Of a stretch of DNA of 17,885 bases, positions 7,423 through 14,344 are shown piece by piece. The stretch is taken from NCBI GenBank assembly GCA_964622465.1, contig CAZUQH010000032.1:1-17885 (forward strand). The letters run 5' to 3'. The position numbers and the translations under genes were made by a program. The notes beneath the pieces are model-generated. The model saw only the letters and a list, made by a program, of their open reading frames with translations, was not told the origin of the DNA and did not search any database. Source of the DNA: CAZUQH01 sp964622465 (GTDB taxonomy: Bacteria; CG03; CAZUQH01). Within the stretch, counting starts at the first letter, position 1, and the number at the start of each line of letters is the position of its first letter.

Positions 7423-7778
7423 TTGCTTTCCCCATCAGTCCATATCGCCTGTGCCACTGCGTAATCTTTGCTATGCGCGAGTGTAACCAGAAAATGACCG
7501 GGAATATGGTTTCCGGTAATATTTACCTCGGGACGGCCACTCTCAAGGTTAGTGACCTCTATGTTTTTTATGCTCACGCCGCGTGAATCAAGCGATTTCC
7601 AGACCGCTTCCTTTGCTGCAAACCGCGCTGCGTAATGTTGAGCCGGATTTATCTGTCCCTCACAGTATTGTATTTCTTTCTTAGTGAATATCCGTTCACG
7701 GAATTTCCTGCCTCCGGACAAGAACTGTTTCACCCGGCGGACTTCAACTATGTCAATCCCTATACCCCTGATGTTCAT
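7419..7778 (-). CDS. acpS: holo-[acyl-carrier-protein] synthase
   Basis: Transfers the 4'-phosphopantetheine group from CoA to acyl carrier protein, activating it for fatty-acid synthesis. The chain has 119 residues from the ATG at 7778, the normal AcpS length. It starts MNIRGIGIDIVEVRRV with metal ligand D9, and has FAAKEAVWKSL with the second ligand Glu. The frame stays open 16 codons further up, but those codons lie inside glmS and do not resemble the family, so I chose 7778. The ATG overlaps the glmS stop (ATGA), and the stop overlaps the nnr ATG in the same way. Confidence 0.95.
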   Translation of the reverse strand: MNIRGIGIDIVEVRRVKQFLSGGRKFRERIFTKKEIQYCEGQINPAQHYAARFAAKEAVWKSLDSRGVSIKNIEVTNLESGRPEVNITGNHIPGHFLVTLAHSKDYAVAQAIWTDGESK

Positions 7779-9604
7779 TCTACTGTTACGCTCTTCGCAA
7801 GGTTTCGTGGTTGGTCTATTTCGCATCCACGTAAACGTGCAATGTGGTAGGCAAGTAACTGTAATGGAACCACATTTACTATAGGAGATAAAAATTCTTC
7901 CACAGAAGGGACCGGGATAAGCATATCGGTGAGATGTGCAACATTTTTATCATCCTTTGATGCAAGTGCAATTACAATACCTTTTCTTGCCTTTACTTCC
8001 TCAATGTTTGATATGACCTTTTCCTGCACTTTGCCTTGAGTTGCAATTGCCAGCACCGGCATATCCTTATCTATGAGTGCTATTGGTCCGTGCTTCATTT
8101 CCCCGGCTGGATAACCTTCTGCATGAATATATGAGATTTCTTTGAGTTTAAGTGCGCCCTCTAATGCAATTGGGTAATTTATATTGCGGCCTAAATAGAG
8201 AAAATGGTCTTTTTGGTAGAATCTACGTGCGCACATAATAATTTCTTTGTCATTTGATAGGACTTCCTCAATTATTGTCGGAACTCGCAATAGTTCTTTA
8301 AGGACCTTACTTGCATCCTTGCGTAACAGTGTTTTTTTGCGGCGCCCAAGCAGGACCGCGAGAAGGACCAATGCTGTGAGCTGTGCAGTGAATGTTTTGG
8401 TAGATGCAACCCCTATTTCTGGTCCTGCGTGTGTATATACCACGCTGTCCGAGTCTCGTGCCAGCGACGAACCAACCACATTGCATATTGCAATGGTATG
8501 CGCGTGCCGTGAGCGTGCTGCACGGAGAGCTGCAAGAGTATCTGCTGTCTCGCCTGATTGGGATATGAATACTGCGATAGAATTTGAACCAATTACCGGT
8601 GTTCGGTAACGGAATTCAGAACCAATATCTACCTCGCACGGAATACCTGCCCAGTCCTCAATGAGAAACTTGCCGATTAATGCGGCATGATAAGAAGTGC
8701 CACATGCAATGATATAGATACGGTCAATCTGTTCTATTGAATGAGTTGTGAGACCAACTTCGGATAGCGACACCTCTCCATTAATAGATGATATGCGTCC
8801 ACGAAAAGTATCCGTTATTACCCGTGGCTGTTCGTTAATTTCCTTCAACATAAAATGTTTAAATCCGCCTTTCTCTGCTGCTTCAGAATCCCAGGTAATT
8901 CTCGTAACAGAACGTTTAACTTCTGCTCCGTTAGAATCTTTTATTTTTACTCCGTTCCTTGTGATAGTTACAACTTCGCCATCTTCGACAAACAGCGCCT
9001 CTCTTGTGTAACGGAGAAAAGCAGGTATATCCGAAGCCAGGAAATACTGGCCGTTTCCAAGTCCGATTACAAGAGGACAGTACTGCCTTGCTCCAACAAT
9101 GGTGTCAGGACTGTCAGCAGAAATCACAGCGATTGCATAGGAACCGCGGAGATGCTTTACAGCTCGTGTTACTGCATCTGTCAGGTCACCTTCAAAGTAC
9201 TTCTCTACGAGGTGAGCAATTACCTCAGTATCCGTTTCCGAACGGAAACGGTGTCCTTCCTTTTTCAATTGCTGTTTCAGCGAGAGATAATTTTCAATTA
9301 TACCGTTGTGTACTACAACTAACCGTCCCTTGCAATCAGTATGTGGATGCGCATTTTCTTCGGATGGTTGACCGTGTGTTGCCCAACGGCTGTGGCCAAG
9401 TCCTACTGTACCTTGAAGATGAAGAGGAACAACGATTCTTTCAAGGTCAGAGATTTTGCCGCGGACACGATAGAGTGCAAGGTGCCCATCGTGTATTATC
9501 GCAAGACCTGCTGAGTCATAGCCGCGATATTCCAGATGTTTCAAGCCGTCTATAAGGATTGGAGTCGCCATTTTATTACCGATATATCCAATTATACCAC
9601 ACAT
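7775..9604 (-). CDS. glmS: glutamine-fructose-6-phosphate aminotransferase (isomerising)
   Basis: Makes glucosamine-6-phosphate from fructose-6-phosphate and glutamine, the entry to UDP-GlcNAc, peptidoglycan and LPS. At 609 residues it matches E. coli GlmS. The N-terminal nucleophile Cys2 (MCGIIGYIG) starts a class II glutaminase domain with HSRWATHG and HPHTD. Two SIS sugar domains follow (CGTSYHAALIGK, ISQSGETADTLAALR, VASTKTFTAQ). The chain ends in the typical PRNLAKSVTVE. The upstream gap is only 17 bases, so there is no room for a glmS ribozyme. GAGG overlapping the previous stop is the only weak ribosome-binding site. glmM is not in the window. Confidence 0.97.
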   Translation of the reverse strand: MCGIIGYIGNKMATPILIDGLKHLEYRGYDSAGLAIIHDGHLALYRVRGKISDLERIVVPLHLQGTVGLGHSRWATHGQPSEENAHPHTDCKGRLVVVHNGIIENYLSLKQQLKKEGHRFRSETDTEVIAHLVEKYFEGDLTDAVTRAVKHLRGSYAIAVISADSPDTIVGARQYCPLVIGLGNGQYFLASDIPAFLRYTREALFVEDGEVVTITRNGVKIKDSNGAEVKRSVTRITWDSEAAEKGGFKHFMLKEINEQPRVITDTFRGRISSINGEVSLSEVGLTTHSIEQIDRIYIIACGTSYHAALIGKFLIEDWAGIPCEVDIGSEFRYRTPVIGSNSIAVFISQSGETADTLAALRAARSRHAHTIAICNVVGSSLARDSDSVVYTHAGPEIGVASTKTFTAQLTALVLLAVLLGRRKKTLLRKDASKVLKELLRVPTIIEEVLSNDKEIIMCARRFYQKDHFLYLGRNINYPIALEGALKLKEISYIHAEGYPAGEMKHGPIALIDKDMPVLAIATQGKVQEKVISNIEEVKARKGIVIALASKDDKNVAHLTDMLIPVPSVEEFLSPIVNVVPLQLLAYHIARLRGCEIDQPRNLAKSVTVE

Positions 9605-9621
9605 GAAACTATCATAATCCT

Positions 9622-9951
9622 CTAGTGAATTTTACCATGAAATGAATCATAATTCCAGGTTCCACCACCGGGTCTGGCCGGTATTGCAGCAAGTAGCCCA
9701 TCACTGATTAATTCCTTCAGGTCAGAAGGGTATGCGCCGTGATTTTTGTGGGACCGCTTGAGCGCATTCTTCAGGATTTCTTTGTGCAGGATGTAAAAAA
9801 TGCGGTTAGCCCGGTTCTGACGGCGTGCGTGGACAGCTATAGCAGCAGGAGACGGTGCATTTCTTAGGCCATGTGCATAACGGCGTCCAATAACTGCCAT
9901 AACCACAAAAATGCCAGCTACAAGAACGATAATAGTAATTATTTGATTCAT
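9622..9951 (-). CDS. small membrane-anchored pseudopilin-like protein
   Basis: A 109-residue protein with one N-terminal hydrophobic segment (about 4-21), a basic linker (GRRYAHGLRN, HARRQNRANR) and a helical middle. The C-terminus, HGAYPSDLKELISDGLLAAIP followed by Gly-rich residues and WNYDS, resembles the end of type II secretion or type IV pilus pseudopilins, where a 'YPxxLxxLV..G.l..iP.DPWG' block is common. It lacks a prepilin peptidase site (no GFTLIE), so it is at most a derived relative. The ATG overlaps the pdxJ stop (ATGA). There are no secretion genes nearby. Function is unknown. Confidence 0.75.
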   Translation of the reverse strand: MNQIITIIVLVAGIFVVMAVIGRRYAHGLRNAPSPAAIAVHARRQNRANRIFYILHKEILKNALKRSHKNHGAYPSDLKELISDGLLAAIPARPGGGTWNYDSFHGKIH

Positions 9952-10739
9952 GAAATTTTTCTTTTTGAAGACCGCGGTCTGCGTCTGGAGGGTAACAATG
10001 CGCCGGCCTTTTTCATTTGAGCGACTGCATCTTTCATCCCGAGGATAACAGCTTTCCCTACGATAGAGTGCCCGATATTGAGGTCTTCAATTTCAGGAAT
10101 CCGCGCTATTGCTTGCACGTTCTGATAGTGAAGGCCATGACCAGCATTCACCCTGAGACCTAATGAGCTGGCGAGGCGTACTGCCTGTATGATACGTAAG
10201 AGCTCACGACGCTGTGTTGCCTGGTTACGAGCGTTTACATACTTTCCTGTATGAAGTTCTACGTAATTGGCTCCGACGTCATGGGACGCACGGAGCTGTC
10301 GTTTATCCGGCTCTATAAAAAGACTCACTGCTATATGGCGTGCTTTGAAACGCGGGATTATTTTTTTCAGGCGTTCCCTGTATCTGAACACGTCAAGCCC
10401 ACCTTCAGTGGTGAGTTCCTGCCTGCGTTCCGGGACGATACACACGCTCTCCGGCTTTAACCGCAGTGCAGTTTCAACGATATCTTGTGCGAGTGCCATC
10501 TCCAGATTTATACCTATCTTCAATTCGCGTTTTAACTTCCACAGATCGCGCTCTTTGATGTGACGGCGGTCTTCGCGAAGATGGACTGTTATAACATCTG
10601 CTCCAGCCGCCTCGGCTTCCAGAGCAGCAGTTACAGGGTCAGGGTATGTAGTGTGCCGTGCCTCGCGCAAGGTTGCAACGTGGTCAACGTTCACGCCAAG
10701 ACGGCGTACAGCAGCAAGTGAACTATTTTTGTGAATCAT
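9948..10739 (-). CDS. pdxJ: pyridoxine 5'-phosphate synthase
   Basis: Condenses 1-deoxyxylulose-5-phosphate with 3-amino-2-oxopropyl phosphate to form pyridoxine 5'-phosphate in DXP-dependent vitamin B6 synthesis. Family blocks are clear: LGVNVDHVATLREAR, ITVHLREDRRHI, GINLEMA, VELHTGKYVN and RVNAGHGLHYQNV, including the catalytic His and Glu positions. The start is uncertain. GTG at 10757, ATG at 10751 and ATG at 10739 are all in frame inside the end of the receiver-GGDEF gene, none with a good ribosome-binding site. I list the ATG closest to the family start. It overlaps the pseudopilin-like gene at its 3' end (ATGA). Confidence 0.95.
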   Translation of the reverse strand: MIHKNSSLAAVRRLGVNVDHVATLREARHTTYPDPVTAALEAEAAGADVITVHLREDRRHIKERDLWKLKRELKIGINLEMALAQDIVETALRLKPESVCIVPERRQELTTEGGLDVFRYRERLKKIIPRFKARHIAVSLFIEPDKRQLRASHDVGANYVELHTGKYVNARNQATQRRELLRIIQAVRLASSLGLRVNAGHGLHYQNVQAIARIPEIEDLNIGHSIVGKAVILGMKDAVAQMKKAGALLPSRRRPRSSKRKIS

Positions 10740-11664
10740 TTTTTTCGTCATCGTCACTTTTTATGTCTGGTAACTTATGAAAATCATAGGATTTACCATC
10801 AAACAGGCAAACCTGATTTCTACCCATTTTCTTTGCGTGTTTCATTGCCTGTATTGATTTTGCAACCAGTTCTTCCTTATTCACAGCGTCATCCGGATAT
10901 GTGACCTGACCGATGCTTACCGTAAGTTTTCCGCCTGGAAAAACGTCTTCCTGTGGGAATTTTGTATTCATAACCGTATATCTCAGACGCCTCGTCAATG
11001 ACGAAGTATCCGATTTTCCGGTTTCAGGCAATAAGAGTATAAATTCCTCGCCACCATAGCGAAAGACATAATCGATTTTTCTGGTTACTTGCTGGCATAC
11101 CTGTGCCATACGTTTAAGAATATGGTCTCCTGCAAGATAGCCATACGTGTCATTGTACACGTGAAAGTTATCTATGTCGGTTAGTACAAGAGAGAAAGGT
11201 CTCCGGAAATGTTCAGCACGGTCCACTTCCCTTGAGAGAACCTCATGGAAGTAGCGTGGGTTATATGCTCCGGTCAGAGCGTCAATAATGTTTGGTATTT
11301 CTTTTTCTTCCCGCTGTGCTCGTTGCACACGGCGAAGGACGACTTCCATTTCCGCCCCGTTGAATGGTTTAGATACGTACTCATACTTACCCTCGTTTAG
11401 CGAGTCGAGAGCAGACTCTACCGACTTGTGTGAGCTGACGGCAATTACCGTTATATCTGATTTCACTTCTTTGACTTTTCGCATAACTTCCAGTCCGCTC
11501 GGTTTACCTGCATCCGAAATGAGCACTTCCAGGTCGGTCTTGTGTGCACGTTCAATTGCCTCCTCCTCGGAAGATACAGCCCAGACCGAATGGCCTGCGC
11601 CACTCAGGTAATCACGCAGCATATTCCTCGTATCTTCATCCGGTTCTACAATAAGAATATTCAT
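10723..11664 (-). CDS. response regulator with diguanylate cyclase (GGDEF) output
   Basis: A 313-residue REC-GGDEF protein of PleD/WspR-like layout, likely to make c-di-GMP when phosphorylated. The receiver domain (1-115) has the acidic pocket EPDED (7-11), phospho-acceptor Asp51 (LISDAGKP), Ser77/Ser78 and Lys99 (SKPF). The GGDEF domain begins near DALTGAYNPRYF (128-139). The active site is GGEEF (204-208), and an RKID inhibitory I-site (195-198) sits exactly five residues before it, so product inhibition is expected. The start is ATG 11664 behind AGGAGGAG. A longer frame from TTG 11727 lies over the preceding microgene and looks spurious. No histidine kinase is adjacent. Confidence 0.94.
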   Translation of the reverse strand: MNILIVEPDEDTRNMLRDYLSGAGHSVWAVSSEEEAIERAHKTDLEVLISDAGKPSGLEVMRKVKEVKSDITVIAVSSHKSVESALDSLNEGKYEYVSKPFNGAEMEVVLRRVQRAQREEKEIPNIIDALTGAYNPRYFHEVLSREVDRAEHFRRPFSLVLTDIDNFHVYNDTYGYLAGDHILKRMAQVCQQVTRKIDYVFRYGGEEFILLLPETGKSDTSSLTRRLRYTVMNTKFPQEDVFPGGKLTVSIGQVTYPDDAVNKEELVAKSIQAMKHAKKMGRNQVCLFDGKSYDFHKLPDIKSDDDEKNDSQK

Positions 11665-11683
11665 ACCGATTGTCTCCTCCTCA

Positions 11684-11779
11684 TCACTTTCCGAGGTAAT
11701 GCACGAAATACCAGAGTATAATTGCAAGCCCCAGAGATATTAGTTTTAACACAATATGCTCTTTAAGTTTTTTCCACAT
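11684..11779 (-). CDS. 31-residue membrane microprotein resembling the CdaR (YbbR) N-terminus
   Basis: A short gene in the gap between cdaA and the receiver-GGDEF gene. It runs from ATG 11779 to TGA 11684 and overlaps cdaA by 17 bases. It reads MWKKLKEHIVLKLISLGLAI, then ILWYFVHYLGK. The basic N-terminus is followed by one transmembrane helix of about 20 residues. This closely resembles the N-terminal anchor of YbbR-domain CdaR proteins (LKLxSLxLAxxLW), the partner normally encoded right after cdaA. Here the extracytoplasmic YbbR repeats are missing. The stop is followed by the GGDEF gene's ribosome-binding site, so no room is left for them. Translation is probably coupled to cdaA. Confidence 0.65.
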   Translation of the reverse strand: MWKKLKEHIVLKLISLGLAIILWYFVHYLGK

Positions 11780-12554
11780 AAGTGCGTTCTTCTATTTTTT
11801 GTTTTTGTACTTCGACAAGATGTTGCTCTATTTGTTCTATGGTCAGGTCACGCTCGAGGCGTCCCTGCTGCGCTATGGATAAAGTACCAGTTTCTTCCGA
11901 AAGGACAATTGCCCAGGCGTCGCTGACGTTTGTAATTCCGATTGCAGCACGATGCCGTGTTCCGAGGATTCGCGCAAGCCCCGGGTCATGGGATAGCGGC
12001 AGTATGCAGCCAGCGGCGGCCACCCTGCCGCCCGATACAACGGCCGCTCCATCATGGAGCGGTGCACGTGACATAAACAGTGCGCTCAATAAGTCAGCAG
12101 TTACCTCGGCATCGATTCGAACCCCTGTTTCCATGTAATTCCTCAGTGACATACTTTGTTCAAAAACAATTATTGCGCCATAACCCTTTTTTTGCAGCCA
12201 GGTAAGTGCTTCTATAATTTCACGGATATTTGAATAACTATCCCTCAATAATATCTTTGTAAAGTGGCTACCTGTTAGGCGTGACAGAATTATCCTTAAT
12301 TCCGGCTGGAACGTTATTAACAATGCAAGTACTATGAGAATCCAGAAACGCTGGAGTATCCAGAAGATTGTCTCAAAGTGAAGCAGGTATGAAATTGCAA
12401 TTGCGAGGCCAAGGCCGACCAGAGCATAAACGAGCTGTATTGCTCGTGTGCCGCGTACCGCAAGGATAGAATAGTAAATTGCCGATGCAAGGAGCAGGAT
12501 TTCAACAATATGTACAACGTAATTTTGCCAGATTGAGACGATTAATTCAGTCAT
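11763..12554 (-). CDS. cdaA: diadenylate cyclase CdaA
   Basis: Makes c-di-AMP from two ATP. The 263-residue chain has three N-terminal transmembrane segments (about 13-33, 38-58 and 66-82), then the cytoplasmic DisA_N domain. Its active-site motifs are intact: DGA at 168-170 (APLHDGAAVV) and RHR at 200-202 (GTRHRAAIG). In many bacteria CdaA is regulated by CdaR and GlmM encoded downstream. Here only a CdaR-like anchor follows and glmM is absent. The ATG overlaps the folP stop by 8 bases (ATGACTGA). This is the essential type of c-di-AMP synthase in most bacteria that use this signal. Confidence 0.96.
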   Translation of the reverse strand: MTELIVSIWQNYVVHIVEILLLASAIYYSILAVRGTRAIQLVYALVGLGLAIAISYLLHFETIFWILQRFWILIVLALLITFQPELRIILSRLTGSHFTKILLRDSYSNIREIIEALTWLQKKGYGAIIVFEQSMSLRNYMETGVRIDAEVTADLLSALFMSRAPLHDGAAVVSGGRVAAAGCILPLSHDPGLARILGTRHRAAIGITNVSDAWAIVLSEETGTLSIAQQGRLERDLTIEQIEQHLVEVQKQKIEERTYVEKT

Positions 12555-13755
12555 CTTTCACCAGTTGGAATTGTGCAACCGTGTCGACTACTTTCCTGGT
12601 TTCTTTAACGTCGTGGACACGTAGAATACTTACTCCCTGCTCAATACACCACGCAGCAACTGCAAGAGAGCCCTCCAGCCGTTCTTCCGGGGGCCATCCA
12701 AAAAGATGTCCGAACATTGACTTGCGAGACGCGCCTACAAGAACATGCACTCCCAGTGTCGTGAATTCACTGATGTGCCGTAGAATTTTGACGTTATGCT
12801 CCGGCGTCTTACCAAAACCGATCCCGGGGTCTATTACGATATGGCCTTTGTCAATTCCTGAATTGACTGCAAAGTGGATGCGCTCGCGCAGAAAATCAAG
12901 TATATCTACGACCACGTCATCGTAGCGGGGATTTTTCTGCATATTTTGTGGTTCACCCTGCATATGCATAAGGCAAACAGCAGCTCCATAGTCCTTAACT
13001 ACAGAACACATCTCAGGGTCAGAACGAAGTGCCGAAATATCATTTACGAACTTTGCGCCTGCCGTAAGTGCCTCCTTCGCAACCGCTGCTTTATAGGTGT
13101 CTATAGAAATTGGCGTTGGACAATTTCTAACCAGTTTTTGTATCACTGGAAGAACTCTTTTAAGTTCTTCTTTGGGTGCGACTGGCTGTGCGCCAGGTCT
13201 TGACGATTCGCCGCCGACGTCTATGATATCCGCGCCTTCTTCTGCGAGTTTGAGTCCATGCTCCACGGCGCTTTCTGAATCTGAATACCTGCCGCCGTCA
13301 TAGAAGGAATCAGGAGTGACGTTCAGTACGCCCATAATAATAGGACGGTCTAAAGAAATAGCCGTATCGGTCATCTGTAGTTTGGCAGGGAGCTGGTGGT
13401 CCGTGCCGGATAACATCTTTTCGAGTTCCTGACCGACTTCCTGCAATCCGAATGGCTGGAGCTTCAATTTTCCAGACGCGTATCTTATCTGGCTTGGTGT
13501 ACCGAATAGCAATGCTTTGCAATGACCGTTTGATTCCATGTAAAATACGTCCCGTGGGAGCGCAGCATCTGCTCCAGCTCCAAGCGCTTCCTGTTTCAGA
13601 ATCTGCGCCTGCCGTGGCGTAAGGTTCTCTACTACGTAAGTAAGAGTATATGCCTTGTCGAGCATTATCTCGGTGCCATGACTGTCTACTCCAAGATGCA
13701 TCATCGCACGACGGATTTCTTCTCTATTCTGAAACCGGATTTGGTGTACCTGCAT
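12547..13755 (-). CDS. folP: dihydropteroate synthase with N-terminal extension
   Basis: Joins p-aminobenzoate to 6-hydroxymethyl-dihydropterin diphosphate in folate synthesis. The catalytic TIM barrel starts about residue 137 (PIIMGVLNVTPDSFYDGGRY). It holds GGESSRPGA, PISIDTYKA, VNDISAL, VCLMHMQGEP and GASRKSMFG. An N-terminal domain of about 135 residues (with NLTPRQAQILKQEA and GADAALPRDVF) lies outside the roughly 280-residue core of E. coli FolP. Long forms with a similar block exist in some bacteria. I chose ATG 13755, 7 bases after the folE stop. The frame extends to TTG 13776 inside folE. folE lies directly upstream, forming a folate pair. Confidence 0.95.
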   Translation of the reverse strand: MQVHQIRFQNREEIRRAMMHLGVDSHGTEIMLDKAYTLTYVVENLTPRQAQILKQEALGAGADAALPRDVFYMESNGHCKALLFGTPSQIRYASGKLKLQPFGLQEVGQELEKMLSGTDHQLPAKLQMTDTAISLDRPIIMGVLNVTPDSFYDGGRYSDSESAVEHGLKLAEEGADIIDVGGESSRPGAQPVAPKEELKRVLPVIQKLVRNCPTPISIDTYKAAVAKEALTAGAKFVNDISALRSDPEMCSVVKDYGAAVCLMHMQGEPQNMQKNPRYDDVVVDILDFLRERIHFAVNSGIDKGHIVIDPGIGFGKTPEHNVKILRHISEFTTLGVHVLVGASRKSMFGHLFGWPPEERLEGSLAVAAWCIEQGVSILRVHDVKETRKVVDTVAQFQLVKDD

Positions 13756-13762
13756 TATCCGT

Positions 13763-14344
13763 TTATCTATGCCCAATTAGTGTCAAAGCTTCACTGCGAG
13801 TACGCGCATCACTTAAGAATATCCCGCGCATCGCAGACGTAGTTATCCTGCTACCTGGTTTTTTTACACCGCGGATAGTCATACACAGATGCTCGGCTTC
13901 GACTATTACGAGAACCCCAAGTGGTTTTAGCGCCTTCATTATCGAATCGGCTATCTGTTTTGTAAGGCGTTCCTGCATCTGCAAACGATGTGCAAACCCA
14001 TCTGCAAGACGCCCGAGCTTCGATACGCCAACGACGTTCCCATTACGTGGGATATATGCAATATGGATTTTACCAAAGAATGGAAGTAGATGATGCTCGC
14101 ATATTGAATAGAATGGAATGTCACGCACCAGGACCATTTCTTCATATTTTTCCGTTTCATGGAAGACCTTAAGGTATTCTTGTAGATGCGAACCGTAGCC
14201 ATTGAGGAGCTCATCAAGCATGCGTGCAACGCGCTCGGGGGTTTTCCTTATTCCTTCGCGGTTTATATCTTCGCCTATCGCTTCCAGTATCTGGCTCACT
14301 GCCTGTTCAATCTTTTTTTGCTTGTCTGTTTTCGCCTTCTTCAA
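13763..14344 (-). CDS. folE: GTP cyclohydrolase I
   Basis: Opens GTP to dihydroneopterin triphosphate, the first committed step of folate synthesis. The zinc and active-site blocks are YSICEHHLLPFFGKIHIAYIP, KLGRLADGFAHRLQMQERL, and EAEHLCMTIRGVKKPGS, with the expected Cys and His ligands. Two starts are possible: ATG 14377 (204 residues, a weak GGAAGAG close in front) and TTG 14344 (193 residues), which has AAAGGAG at a good 9-base spacing. Similarity to the family begins after the TTG, so I list 14344, though the ATG cannot be ruled out. Either start overlaps the 3' end of ftsH. Confidence 0.93.
   Translation of the reverse strand: MKKAKTDKQKKIEQAVSQILEAIGEDINREGIRKTPERVARMLDELLNGYGSHLQEYLKVFHETEKYEEMVLVRDIPFYSICEHHLLPFFGKIHIAYIPRNGNVVGVSKLGRLADGFAHRLQMQERLTKQIADSIMKALKPLGVLVIVEAEHLCMTIRGVKKPGSRITTSAMRGIFLSDARTRSEALTLIGHR

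Noticed and set aside
7779..7826. A 16-residue N-terminal extension of AcpS
   Set aside because: The codons are inside glmS and do not resemble AcpS. MNIRGIGIDIVEV is the standard family start.
9004..9555. A 183-codon open frame on the plus strand
   Set aside because: It lies wholly inside glmS on the opposite strand, has no recognisable motifs and an unlikely composition. It is a shadow of a strongly supported gene.
9605..9621. glmS ribozyme/riboswitch upstream of glmS
   Set aside because: Only 17 bases separate glmS from the preceding gene, far too short for the ribozyme.
11665..11727. A 21-residue N-terminal extension of the receiver-GGDEF protein
   Set aside because: It would start at TTG without a ribosome-binding site and lies over the CdaR-like microgene. 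The ATG at 11664 has AGGAGGAG and begins the receiver domain directly.
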